Source: Chitinophagaceae bacterium (GTDB taxonomy: Bacteria > Bacteroidota > Bacteroidia > Chitinophagales > Chitinophagaceae). From it: DNA of 64,000 bases. The stretch is taken from NCBI GenBank assembly GCA_016699815.1, contig CP065012.1:248001-312000 (forward strand), read 5' to 3'. Of this stretch, positions 9,614 through 19,075 are shown one piece after another. The notes below the pieces were generated by a model. The model was not told the DNA's origin. It was given only the letters and a program-made list of their open reading frames with translations, and made no database searches. Both the position numbers and the translations under genes were made by a program. The stretch's first letter is position 1. The number at the start of each line of letters is the position of its first letter.

Positions 9614-10441
9614 TTAACCTATTGCATAAATTGTTAATAAGCAAAGCCACCCGTTTCTTTCGCTTATATTCTTTACTTCAAAATTATATTGGTTTAAATG
9701 CTTTTGTATATTTTCTTTATCTGAAACCAATAATCCGCTGAACAAAACTATAGTTCCCGGGTTACAGGCTGTTTCTATTTGCGGCAAATTGGCCGTAATA
9801 ACATTGAAATTAATATTGGCCAGTATTATATCTGTTTTTGTCTCTGCTTTAAATCTATCTGTTTTAATAACAGCAATTTGCCTGCATTTATTGCTTTCAA
9901 TATTTTCAAGTGCATTGGTAACGCTCCACTCATCGTTATCAATTGCCACAATATTTTTTGCCCCAAGTTTTTCGGCAAGTATGGCCAATACACCTGTGCC
10001 TGTTCCAAAATCAATAACCGCTTTATTATTAAAATTCAGCGCCTCCATTTGCTGCACCATTAAATAGGTAGTAGCATGATGGCCTGTGCCAAAACTCATT
10101 TTTGGGGTAATGATAATTTGATGGTTTACCTGGTTAATTGGCTCATGAAAACCAGCCCTTATTGCTACAAAATTACCAATAACGATGGGTTCAAAGCTAC
10201 GCTCCCATTGCTGGTTCCAGTTTTTATTTTCAATTTTGGTAATGGAGTATATGCTTATTTTAAAATTTTCCAGTATGGGTAATATGTCACCTTTTTTAAA
10301 CTGCTGTTTATCAATATAGGCCAATAGTTCATTATCTTTTTCTTCAAAAGCCTCAAAACCATTTGCGCTAAGCAGGGCTATTAGGGTTTCCTGTAATTGA
10401 AGGGATTCTGTATGAATTTGTAAACAAATAAACTGTTGCAT
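9614..10441 (-). CDS. prmA: Ribosomal protein L11 methyltransferase PrmA
   Basis: PrmA methylates ribosomal protein L11 using S-adenosylmethionine. The 275-residue protein has an N-terminal substrate-recognition region and a Rossmann methyltransferase domain: FGTGHHATTYLM (family signature), VIDFGTGTGVLAILAEKLGA (glycine-rich SAM-binding motif I), VAIDNDEW (acidic ribose-binding end of strand 2) and DIILANINFNVI (the N-x-N catalytic-region motif of PrmA). The start is ATG 10441. It lies between pnp and plsY on the minus strand; a terminator-like hairpin separates it from pnp. Confidence 0.94.
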   Translation of the reverse strand: MQQFICLQIHTESLQLQETLIALLSANGFEAFEEKDNELLAYIDKQQFKKGDILPILENFKISIYSITKIENKNWNQQWERSFEPIVIGNFVAIRAGFHEPINQVNHQIIITPKMSFGTGHHATTYLMVQQMEALNFNNKAVIDFGTGTGVLAILAEKLGAKNIVAIDNDEWSVTNALENIESNKCRQIAVIKTDRFKAETKTDIILANINFNVITANLPQIETACNPGTIVLFSGLLVSDKENIQKHLNQYNFEVKNISERNGWLCLLTIYAIG

Positions 10442-10444
10442 ATT

Positions 10445-10474
10445 AAAAAAATAACCCCCAGTTTACTGAGGGTT
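10445..10474 (-). terminator. Intrinsic terminator downstream of pnp
   Basis: On the minus strand, ACCCTCAGT and ACTGGGGGT pair as a nine-base stem with one mismatch and a two-base centre (10455-10473), followed by TTA and seven T. It starts 23 bases after the pnp stop codon and ends just before the prmA start. Confidence 0.65.
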
Positions 10475-10496
10475 TAATCTATTTATAAAAAGTTGA

Positions 10497-12641
10497 TTAA
10501 TTGTTTGCCGGTCCTTGTTGCTGGCTTTCGGGCTTTGGCATCAATGCTTTGCGGCTTAATTTAAATTTACCCGTTTTAGCATCAATATCCATGAGCTTTA
10601 CTTTTACCTTTTCACCTTCTTTAAAAATACCGTTCATAGATTCCAGCCTTTTCCAGCTTATTTCGCTAATATGTAGCAAGCCTTCTTTTTTGGGCAAAAA
10701 TTCTACAAAAGCGCCAAAGTCTTTTATGCTTTTTATGGTTCCTTCATAAGTTTCGCCTACTTCCGGCGTAGCCGTAATACCTTTAATCCATTCTACTGCT
10801 TTATCAAGCCCTGCTTTTTCTTTACAGAAAATGCTTACTTCGCCAGTATCGTTTACTTCTTCAATATTAATAGTAGTGCCAGTTTCTTTTTGAATTTCCT
10901 GAATTACTTTACCGCCTGGGCCAATTACTGCTCCAATATATTCTTTATCAATAATCAATTTCACCATTCTTGGTGCATGAGGTTTCACATCATCCCTGTG
11001 GGTTGGTACGCAATCGTACATGGCATTGAGAATATGCATTCGGCCCTGCTTTGCCTGCTGAAGTGCCTGGCGCATAATATCCATACTTAAGCCATCTACT
11101 TTTATATCCATTTGTACGCCGCAAATACCATCTTTAGTTCCGGTTACTTTAAAGTCCATATCACCTAAATGGTCTTCGTCACCTAAAATATCTGTAAGCA
11201 CGGCAAATTTGTCGTCTTTTTTTATTAATCCCATGGCCACACCGCTTACATGCTTTTTTACGGGTACACCAGCATCCATTAATGCAAGCGAACCAGCGCA
11301 AACAGTAGCCATTGATGAGGAACCGTTACTTTCCAAAATATCGCTCACTACCCTCACGGTATAAGCATATTCACCTGTGGGCATCATTTGCTTTAAAGAA
11401 CGCATTGCAAGGTTGCCATGCCCAACTTCCCTGCGGCCAACACCTCTCATCATTTTTACTTCGCCGGTGCTAAAGGGAGGGAAATTATAATGCAGTAAAA
11501 ACTTGGTATAGTCGGAATGATGGGCGCTTTCCACGAGCAACTCATCTAAAGGAGTACCTAAGGTAACAGTTGTAAGTGATTGTGTTTCACCACGTGTAAA
11601 CAAAGCCGAGCCATGTGGGCCAGGTAATAAATCGGTTTCCATATAAAGTGGGCGAACGTCATCTGTACCACGGCCATCGAGCCTGCGCCGCAGGTTTAAT
11701 ATCATATCCCTTACCACGTGGTATTGCAATTCGCCAAAATAATGCCCAATAAGTGGCTTATCTTCTTCGGGAAGCTCTTCGCCAAGGTAGGTTTTTAATT
11801 CTTCTTTAAGTACATCAAAAGCTTCACTGCGCTCATGTTTTGCAGAAGCTGCAGCAGCAATGGCGTGCATTTTATCTTTACAAAATGCATTTATTTTATT
11901 TTCAAGCTCTTCGTTACGGTGGGGTTTTGTATATTCCCTTTTACTTTTTGTACCGGTTTTATCTTTCAACTCTGCCTGTGCCTTAATTTGTATTTTAATG
12001 GCATCATGGGCTATTTCAATCGCTTTAATTAAATCTTCTTCCTGGCATTCTTTAGCCTCGCCTTCCACCATCATGATATTTTTTTCTGTGGCGGCAATAA
12101 TAAATTCCAGGTCGCTTTTTACCAATTCATCCCGGGTAGGGTTTACGATCCATTTACCATCAACTCTTCCAATACGCACTTCGGAAATAATTTCCTGGAT
12201 GGGAATATCGGAAACGGCTAAAGCTGCGGAAGCAGCAAGGCATGCCAATGAATCGGGCATTACCTGGTCGTCGCTGGAAATGAGCGAAACCAATACCTGC
12301 ACATCACATAAATAATCTTCGGGAAATAATGGCCTCAAAGCCCTGTCAATTAACCGGGAAGTAAGTATTTCATAATCATTAAGCCGTGCTTCACGCTTAA
12401 AAAATGAGCCGGGAATACGGCCGGCAGAGGCAAATTTTTCCTGGTAATCAACAGATAATGGAAAAAATGACTGGCCTTCTTTGGGTTCTTTATTGGCAAC
12501 TACCGTTGCTAAAATGATGCAATTTCCCTGGCGAACCGTAACGGCTCCATCGGCCTGGCGTGCAAGTTTTCCTGTTTCAATAGTTACATTTCTTCCTCCG
12601 CCAATATCGAAAGTTATGTTTTTAGGTTGTAATAATGACAT
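10497..12641 (-). CDS. pnp: Polyribonucleotide nucleotidyltransferase (PNPase)
   Basis: PNPase degrades RNA from the 3' end with phosphate and acts in mRNA turnover. The 714 residues match the family: first RNase PH domain (about 10-145), helical domain, second RNase PH domain (about 310-545, with FLLHYNFPPFSTGEV, GRREVGHGNLAMRSL and the catalytic-region ILGDEDHLGDMDFKV), KH domain (KEYIGAVIGPGGKVIQEIQ) and C-terminal S1 domain (GETYEGTIKSIKDFGAFVEF). It follows rpsO with a 113-base spacer containing two hairpins, the arrangement in which E. coli pnp is autoregulated. Confidence 0.97.
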   Translation of the reverse strand: MSLLQPKNITFDIGGGRNVTIETGKLARQADGAVTVRQGNCIILATVVANKEPKEGQSFFPLSVDYQEKFASAGRIPGSFFKREARLNDYEILTSRLIDRALRPLFPEDYLCDVQVLVSLISSDDQVMPDSLACLAASAALAVSDIPIQEIISEVRIGRVDGKWIVNPTRDELVKSDLEFIIAATEKNIMMVEGEAKECQEEDLIKAIEIAHDAIKIQIKAQAELKDKTGTKSKREYTKPHRNEELENKINAFCKDKMHAIAAAASAKHERSEAFDVLKEELKTYLGEELPEEDKPLIGHYFGELQYHVVRDMILNLRRRLDGRGTDDVRPLYMETDLLPGPHGSALFTRGETQSLTTVTLGTPLDELLVESAHHSDYTKFLLHYNFPPFSTGEVKMMRGVGRREVGHGNLAMRSLKQMMPTGEYAYTVRVVSDILESNGSSSMATVCAGSLALMDAGVPVKKHVSGVAMGLIKKDDKFAVLTDILGDEDHLGDMDFKVTGTKDGICGVQMDIKVDGLSMDIMRQALQQAKQGRMHILNAMYDCVPTHRDDVKPHAPRMVKLIIDKEYIGAVIGPGGKVIQEIQKETGTTINIEEVNDTGEVSIFCKEKAGLDKAVEWIKGITATPEVGETYEGTIKSIKDFGAFVEFLPKKEGLLHISEISWKRLESMNGIFKEGEKVKVKLMDIDAKTGKFKLSRKALMPKPESQQQGPANN

Positions 12642-12658
12642 GTATTTGTTTTTTGCTC

Positions 12659-12732
12659 CTGCATTATTTTATGCAGAAAATGAGATAGCTTAAACGAATA
12701 ATTCCCAACGCTGCAATACAACCGTTGGGAAT
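12659..12732 (-). promoter_or_regulatory. Two stem-loops in the rpsO-pnp spacer
   Basis: A perfect ten-base inverted repeat, ATTCCCAACG (12701-12710) with CGTTGGGAAT (12723-12732), encloses a 12-base loop. A second perfect six-base repeat, CTGCAT (12659-12664) with ATGCAG (12671-12676), encloses TATTTT and lies 18 bases upstream of the pnp ATG. Neither is followed by a T-run on the transcribed strand, so they look like RNA-processing or translational-control structures, not terminators. In E. coli, RNase III cleaves a hairpin at this place and PNPase represses its own mRNA; the same role here is inference. Confidence 0.55.
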
Positions 12733-12754
12733 AAGTTCATTTAATCAATTATAA

Positions 12755-13027
12755 TTATTTACGAAGACCGAGTTTTTCAATAAGCGCCCTGTACCCGGTA
12801 AGATTGTGCTTGCTTAAGTAAGTGAGCAGGCGTTTACGCTGACCAACCATCATCATCAACCCACGCTGGGTCGAAAAGTCCTTTTTATTGGTTTTCAGGT
12901 GATCACTAATATGGTTAATACGCTCTGTAAGTAACGCTACCTGGCCTTCAATAGACCCTGTATTAGAGGCTTTCCCGCCAAATTCGGCAAATAAATTTGC
13001 CATTTTTTCTGATGTTAAATGCGACAT
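12755..13027 (-). CDS. rpsO: 30S ribosomal protein S15
   Basis: S15 is a small helical protein that binds the central domain of 16S rRNA early in 30S assembly. The 90-residue product has the family core: NTGSIEGQVALLTERINHISDHLK and GLMMMVGQRKRLLTYLSKHNLTGYRALIEKLGLRK. The frame extends upstream to 13108, but ATG 13027 (MSHLTSEKMANLF) gives normal length and has a promoter box 49 bases upstream. Together with pnp it forms the widely conserved rpsO-pnp unit. Confidence 0.95.
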   Translation of the reverse strand: MSHLTSEKMANLFAEFGGKASNTGSIEGQVALLTERINHISDHLKTNKKDFSTQRGLMMMVGQRKRLLTYLSKHNLTGYRALIEKLGLRK

Positions 13028-13075
13028 TTGTTGTTTTTTAAAACAGTATTGTTTTCTTTTTTCTATAATTGGCTG

Positions 13076-13083
13076 CAAAATTA
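13076..13083 (-). promoter_or_regulatory. Bacteroidota -7 promoter box for rpsO
   Basis: Minus-strand TAATTTTG fits TAnnTTTG exactly and precedes the rpsO ATG by 48 bases. Its presence inside the apparent N-terminal extension of the frame is the main argument for the short start at 13027. Confidence 0.5.
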
Positions 13084-13321
13084 GGATAAAATTCTTAAAA
13101 TAAACCATATTAACAGTAGTATTTTAATTTACCGGAATATTTAAGCTTTTTTTTACTCTAAAAACCAACCATTATGCACAACTTTAGGCTGAATTATAGC
13201 TTTCCTATCTCTTTGAAAGTCTATTGCTCACACCCCAATTTTCAAATTGAAAAGCATATCATTACAATTTAACCCTTTTAGCTATTTTGCACTTGTGCTT
13301 CCTGTTAATATTTTTGCTAAT

Positions 13322-15472
13322 ATGAAGAATTTAATCTCTGGATTTTTGTTGCTATTACTGGCTGTAACTGCCTGGCAATATTTCTCATTTCATAAAAAAT
13401 CAAAAACATTAACTGTAGTTAAAAAGGAAAGCGGCTTACAAAAAATTACGGTTTTAGATATTATCAATCCAAGCCTTACTGCAAACGAAAATGCCTTTAT
13501 AGATGAACAGGCACTACACAGGTTAATAAATGACAAATCTGATCAATCGGTTACACCCACAAGCTGTGGCAACTGGTGGAACTTTACTGAAAATAATAAA
13601 TCGAGTTGCATACAGCTTAGCTACCATCCCAACAGGGTAGGTAATACACCTGGCCCAATAAGTTTCGATTTTGAATTTGATGGTATTTACAAGCTAAAAA
13701 AAATCTGCATTTTTATTGATCCTGTAAAAAGCAAAAAAGCAGGAAATACATTACTAATTAAATCGGGCATACCTTTTAAATACAATCAAAATATTACCCA
13801 ATTACTGGATGATGGCTCAATAAGCGGGCCAGGTTGGGTAGATGTTGCTTGCGATGAACAGACGCAATACCTGCAATTAATTTATGGTGAAAATTTTGGC
13901 AGCATAAGAGAAATAGTATTTTACGGAACCTTAATAAATAAAAGTCCCCAAGCTTCATTTAGTTATGGTTATAACCAAAAATCATTTGACAGTATATGTG
14001 GCACCAATATTATTATGCAAATGGGGCAATCGGCAGACGGCACAAATTATGATGAAGGCTGGAACGGAGGCATGCGGTGGTTTGCAGCGGCTTGTTATGT
14101 TTTAAATAAAGATTTAAGTTTAAAAGACAAAAACGGTACGGCAAGTGAGTTAGAAGCAAATTGGAACAGGAGGATTATTGCATCGGGCAGTAAACTGCAT
14201 TATGCTTTTGGCAGCCTTGTAGACAGCAGCATGGTAAGCCCCACCAATAACAGCGGTGGCGACTGGGCCAATCAAAAACCTATACCCACATCTTTAATAA
14301 ATGAAAAAACTGCAGACAGGTTTGAAGGCATTTGTACTTTTAATGAAATTGCCGAAAAGCCCGAAAGTTATGCCCAGGCAGCATATAATTTAAAAAGGCT
14401 TACCTATGGCCTTTACCAGCTTGGCCACAGGGCAATAGAGCCCGATAATGAAAAAGACGGCACTTTTAAAAAAGCCGGTTTTATGTACCCATATCAGCAG
14501 GCTGCATATTTATCTGCCTTATATGATGGCCACGATAATACGATACAGTTTAAAGCTGAGCCTGTTGGCGTACGCAACAGCGGCTTAAGCATTGATGAAA
14601 TGAAATTAATTTTTCCCGGGCTTACCTATGTAAACCCAACTTATATTAAAGCCATGATGTGGTGGTGGAAATGGAACCGTAAAAACGGCGATGCCCCATT
14701 TGACATTTTTAATATCCACCTCTACCCTTCTACTTTAAATATTACGCAGCATTATTTAAATGCACAGGCTGTAATGCCCGAAAGCGGGGTTTTTGAAATG
14801 GAAAAAAAATTAGACACTGCAAAATACTTTGCTGCACTTATGCACAAGCCGCTTATGAATACCGAAACAGGTTATGATGCATACGAAGAAAAATTGCGTT
14901 TCCCCAATGAGTTTTGCACCGATAAAGTGCGCTGGGGAAACAGCTTTATGGCCATAAGGCCATTTGCCCAAAAAACACCCGAAGCTATACAGGGTGAATG
15001 GTTGTTAAGAACCATGCTGCTGCACAACAGTAAAGGAATCCCCTGCTACCAGTTTTGGCTTGCCGACCAATATAAAGAAGGCACTGTATGCGGCCCGTTT
15101 AGCGCCACAGGATTATTAAAACATGATACGGTTATTAACTGGAAACAACTCTACATTCCCCGGCTGGCATGGTATTACATCCAATGTTTTAAAAGCCACT
15201 TAAAAGGCTATGAATTTATAAAAGAGAAAAAAGAAAATAGCCTGCGTTTTTATTTTTACGAAAACAAAAAAAGTACTACGGCAAATCATGCCATAGTTTT
15301 TTGGAGCGCAACCGGAGATGGCAGTGCTGCCCGGTACCTTTTTAAATTGCCAGAAAATAAACCTTACCAAATACTTGCACCTAATAAATCTACACAGGGA
15401 AAAATTACCAGGGGAACCAATAAAGAAGTTGTATTGACCATAAGCGAATTACCACAAATTATTTTCTATTAG
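13322..15472 (+). CDS. Membrane-anchored putative glycoside hydrolase (TIM-barrel type)
   Basis: A 716-residue protein starting at ATG 13322 with an N-terminal signal anchor (MKNLISGFLLLLLAVTAW). The frame runs up to a TTG at 13247, but that extension adds nothing conserved. Residues about 45-215 look like a beta-sandwich. From about 220 the protein resembles clan-A glycosidases: IIMQMGQSADG, then FKAEPVGVRN (Glu-Pro context of an acid/base), FDIFNIHLYPS and MNTETGYDAYEE, where the Glu in NTETGYD fits a nucleophile at the end of a barrel strand. Trp-rich segments (MMWWWKWNRKNGD) suit sugar binding. I cannot name a GH family. It is followed by two glycosyltransferase genes, which suggests a role in a surface polysaccharide. 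Confidence 0.55.
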   Translation: MKNLISGFLLLLLAVTAWQYFSFHKKSKTLTVVKKESGLQKITVLDIINPSLTANENAFIDEQALHRLINDKSDQSVTPTSCGNWWNFTENNKSSCIQLSYHPNRVGNTPGPISFDFEFDGIYKLKKICIFIDPVKSKKAGNTLLIKSGIPFKYNQNITQLLDDGSISGPGWVDVACDEQTQYLQLIYGENFGSIREIVFYGTLINKSPQASFSYGYNQKSFDSICGTNIIMQMGQSADGTNYDEGWNGGMRWFAAACYVLNKDLSLKDKNGTASELEANWNRRIIASGSKLHYAFGSLVDSSMVSPTNNSGGDWANQKPIPTSLINEKTADRFEGICTFNEIAEKPESYAQAAYNLKRLTYGLYQLGHRAIEPDNEKDGTFKKAGFMYPYQQAAYLSALYDGHDNTIQFKAEPVGVRNSGLSIDEMKLIFPGLTYVNPTYIKAMMWWWKWNRKNGDAPFDIFNIHLYPSTLNITQHYLNAQAVMPESGVFEMEKKLDTAKYFAALMHKPLMNTETGYDAYEEKLRFPNEFCTDKVRWGNSFMAIRPFAQKTPEAIQGEWLLRTMLLHNSKGIPCYQFWLADQYKEGTVCGPFSATGLLKHDTVINWKQLYIPRLAWYYIQCFKSHLKGYEFIKEKKENSLRFYFYENKKSTTANHAIVFWSATGDGSAARYLFKLPENKPYQILAPNKSTQGKITRGTNKEVVLTISELPQIIFY

Positions 15473-15495
15473 CTTTATCATAAAATTAACCAGGC

Positions 15496-16587
15496 TTGAA
15501 GCAAATTGTTTTTACTGTTACCAATGATTTGAATTACGACCAGCGGATGATACGCATTTGCACAAGCCTTGCCAGAAACGGCTACCGCATTATCTTAGTT
15601 GGAAGAAAAAACCGCAATTCGCTGCCGTTGCAGCAACAACCCTTTCAGCAAAAAAGACTGCATGTATTTTTCCAAAGAAAATTTTTCTTTTATTGTGAAT
15701 ATAACTTCAGGTTGTTTTTTTATTTACTATTTGTTAGAGCCGATGCCTTTTGCTGCATTGACCTGGATACCATGCTGCCTGTTTACTTTGCCGGGAGACT
15801 TAGGAAAAAAAAATTAGTGTATGATGCCCATGAATACTTTAGCCAACAAAAAGAAATTGTTACAAGGCCAAAAATTTATAAAGTTTGGAATTGGATTGAA
15901 AGAAATTTTGTTCCCCGTTTCAGGAATGGTTACACCGCTACTCAATCCATTACCGATGAGTTTGCAAAAAAGTTTCAGCTTAACTATGCTACAATCCGTA
16001 ATTTACCTTTGGCCCAAACAGGTGAACAACCCTTAAATAAGTCACAAAAAATAATATTATACCAGGGCGCTATAAATGAAGCTCGTGGGTTTGAATTTTT
16101 AATTCCTGCTATGCAAATGGTAAATGCAGTTTTGCATATTTACGGAGACGGAAATTTTGTGCCACAATTAAATAAATTAATTGCGGTCTATAATGTAGAA
16201 AGTAAAGTAAAGTTTTTTGACAAACTGCTTCCGCAACAATTAAAAGCCATAACGCATCAGGCATATATTGGCTTAAACCTTGTTGAAAATACCGGCCTGA
16301 ACCAATATTATTCTTTGGCCAATAAGTTTTTTGATTATATACAGGCTTTGGTGCCACAGGTAACCATGGATTTTCCCGAATACCGGAAAATAAATGAGCG
16401 TTACCAAGTGGCTTTGCTCATTGAAAACTTAACCGAAGAAAATATTGCAACTTCGCTTAACAGGTTACTGGATGACAAAAAATTGTATGCACAATTGCAG
16501 CACAATTGCAGCAAAGCAAGGGCAGAACTGAACTGGGAAAACGAAGAAAAAAATTTATGGTTATTTTATAAGCAATTGTTTGGATAA
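15496..16587 (+). CDS. Glycosyltransferase, GT-B fold (GT4-like)
   Basis: A 363-residue protein with the two-domain GT-B layout. The N-terminus KQIVFTVTNDLNYDQRMIRICTSLARNGYRIILVGR is the first Rossmann strand and helix of many Bacteroidota glycosyltransferases, and VYDAHEYFSQQKEIV resembles the acceptor-side motif. The C-domain has YQGAINEARGFEFLIPAM, a YGDGNF turn and YYSLANKFFDYIQA, a donor-binding helix. The start must be TTG 15496: an in-frame TAA lies six bases upstream (15487-15489) and the next ATG would delete the first strand. The donor sugar is unknown. Its end overlaps the next glycosyltransferase by eight bases. Confidence 0.8.
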   Translation: MKQIVFTVTNDLNYDQRMIRICTSLARNGYRIILVGRKNRNSLPLQQQPFQQKRLHVFFQRKFFFYCEYNFRLFFYLLFVRADAFCCIDLDTMLPVYFAGRLRKKKLVYDAHEYFSQQKEIVTRPKIYKVWNWIERNFVPRFRNGYTATQSITDEFAKKFQLNYATIRNLPLAQTGEQPLNKSQKIILYQGAINEARGFEFLIPAMQMVNAVLHIYGDGNFVPQLNKLIAVYNVESKVKFFDKLLPQQLKAITHQAYIGLNLVENTGLNQYYSLANKFFDYIQALVPQVTMDFPEYRKINERYQVALLIENLTEENIATSLNRLLDDKKLYAQLQHNCSKARAELNWENEEKNLWLFYKQLFG

Positions 16588-17672
16588 AAATTTACACATA
16601 TTATGCCCCGATGTTCCCTGGCCGGCTGATTATGGCGGGGTGATTGATCCGTTTTATTTACTGGTACAATTAAAAGCCGTGGGCATCCAGGTTTATTTGC
16701 ATTGCTTTACGCAAAACCGGGCGCCACAAAAAGAATTAGAAAAATATTGTAAAGAAGTACATTATTATCGTAGAGATAAAACTGCATTGCTTTCCAATAC
16801 CCTGCCTTATATTGTAAAAAGCAGAAGCAGTAAAAAACTATTGCAGGAACTGGGCAAAAACAATTATCCTATTTTAATGCAGGGCATACATACCACATAT
16901 TTTCTTTATAAAAAACTGTTGCCCAACCGAAAAATATTGCTAAGGCCCTTTAATGTGGAAAGTACTTACTACCAGCAACTATCTGCATTAGAAATAAACC
17001 CTTTTAAAAAATATTTTTTCAAGAGGGAAAGCAGGCTGCTCAAAAGTTACGAAAAAGAAGTATCAACCATGATACCCATATTGGCATTAAGCCAAACAGA
17101 CAAACAATTTTTTGAGGAGCAAAATGCCCGGAGTTATTTTATACCGGTAATTATTCCCTGGCAGGAAGTTTCTATTTTGCCTGGCACAGGAAATTATTGT
17201 TTATACCATGGGAATTTATCGGTAAATGAAAACCAAAAAGCCGTGGAATGGTTGCTAACAAAGGTTTTTAATGATCTTGAATTCCCAATATTTTTTGCAG
17301 GCAAAAATCCAAATCCTAAAACGGCAAAGCTTATCAGTAAAAATAAAAATGCCGCATTAATTGCTAATCCAACCGAAAGCAAAATGCAGGAATTAATAAA
17401 AAATGCACAAATAAACCTTGCGCCTTCTTTTAATCATACAGGCATAAAATTAAAAATACTCAATGCCTTGTTTAACGGGAGGCACTGCATAGCCAATTTA
17501 CAAGCTGTTAGAGGTTCAGGAATTGAAGCATTAGTTTCCGTAGCCGATGATGCAGAAAATATGAAAAAAGCCATATTGGAATTGATGGCTTTACCGGTTA
17601 CAGAAGAGCAAAAAGGACGCCGAAGCGCCGTTTTAAATGATGTATATAACAATAAAAAAAATACAGAAAAAA

Positions 17673-17692
<20 letters not shown>
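16580..17692 (+). CDS. Glycosyltransferase, GT-B fold
   Basis: A 370-residue product, MDKNLHILCPDVPWPADYGG onward, where the Pro/Ala-Asp-Tyr-Gly-Gly loop is typical of GT-B enzymes. The C-domain shows YHGNLSVNENQKAVEWLL, FFAGKNPN and HTGIKLKILNALFNGRHCI, which matches the nucleotide-sugar binding half of GT4-like enzymes. TTG 16580 is the only sensible start, and it overlaps the preceding gene by eight bases, indicating translational coupling. The gene ends by overlapping the convergent ftsE-like gene by 20 bases. Sugar and acceptor are unknown; with the upstream glycosidase and glycosyltransferase it probably acts on a surface glycan. Confidence 0.8.
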
Positions 17693-18362
<670 letters not shown>

Positions 18363-18549
18363 ATACTATTAATAAAAAGCAAATTTAGCCTATTCAGCTT
18401 TTTGAACAGAAAGTTTTTTAAACAGGAAAGTTAAAAATGTGGAAAACCGGTTTTATGGCCGAATGGTGCAAATTGGTTTTGTGAAAATATTTTAACCTGC
18501 TTTGCGTTTGATATTAAAACCAGGCTTTATCTTCACTAAAACAAATTCT

Positions 18550-19005
18550 ATGCTCAAAAAGATATTTGCGCTCTTTTCCATTTCGTTTGCATTTTGGGGC
18601 ACCTCTATGGCCCAATCGAAAGTTACCCTAAAAACATCGGATAATTCGCCGGCAAGTTGCCAGGGCATTAAAATAGCCAAAGCAGAAATTATGGTAGATA
18701 CTACGATTAGGGTAAAACCGGTAAATGCTTATATGAGTATGGAGTTCAGTAACATTTCCGGAACTACACTTGCAGAAGTGCTCAACGGCAACAACCATTT
18801 TTGGGTGTACGATGATAAAATGAAAGAAATAAAAATTGCCGATAAACTTTTAAAAAAAGTAAACAGCTCAATGGAAAACAGCATTGTAAACCTCACCGTT
18901 AAAATTCCTTACCGGTTAAAAACAGATACCAAAAAATATATCGTTAAATACCGCTGGGAAAGCCCCGATAAACGTAAATGGATAGAAGTAACAACAACAA
19001 AATAA
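18550..19005 (+). CDS. Secreted protein of unknown function, 151 aa
   Basis: The N-terminus MLKKIFALFSISFAFWGTSMAQ is a good signal peptide, so the product is exported. The mature part is about 130 residues, beta-rich and Lys-rich, with a single Cys (NSPASCQG). No family is recognised. The frame can be extended to 18502, but ATG 18550 places the signal peptide at the start. It is divergent from ftsE and convergent with the metzincin gene, with a shared bidirectional terminator. Confidence 0.7.
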   Translation: MLKKIFALFSISFAFWGTSMAQSKVTLKTSDNSPASCQGIKIAKAEIMVDTTIRVKPVNAYMSMEFSNISGTTLAEVLNGNNHFWVYDDKMKEIKIADKLLKKVNSSMENSIVNLTVKIPYRLKTDTKKYIVKYRWESPDKRKWIEVTTTK

Positions 19006-19030
19006 TTCTTATACTTTTTTTTAAATAAAA

Positions 19031-19053
19031 AAGGGCAGTTTAAAGCTGCCCTT
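19031..19053. terminator. Bidirectional intrinsic terminator
   Basis: AAGGGCAG and CTGCCCTT form a perfect eight-base stem with a seven-base loop, flanked by A-rich sequence on the left and T-rich sequence on the right. It separates two convergent genes and can serve both. Confidence 0.8.
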
Positions 19054-19075
19054 ATTATTTTTTATAAGAAAGGTT

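Noticed and set aside
11860..12315. A 151-residue open frame on the plus strand
   Set aside because: It is antisense to the well-conserved pnp coding sequence and has no family features.
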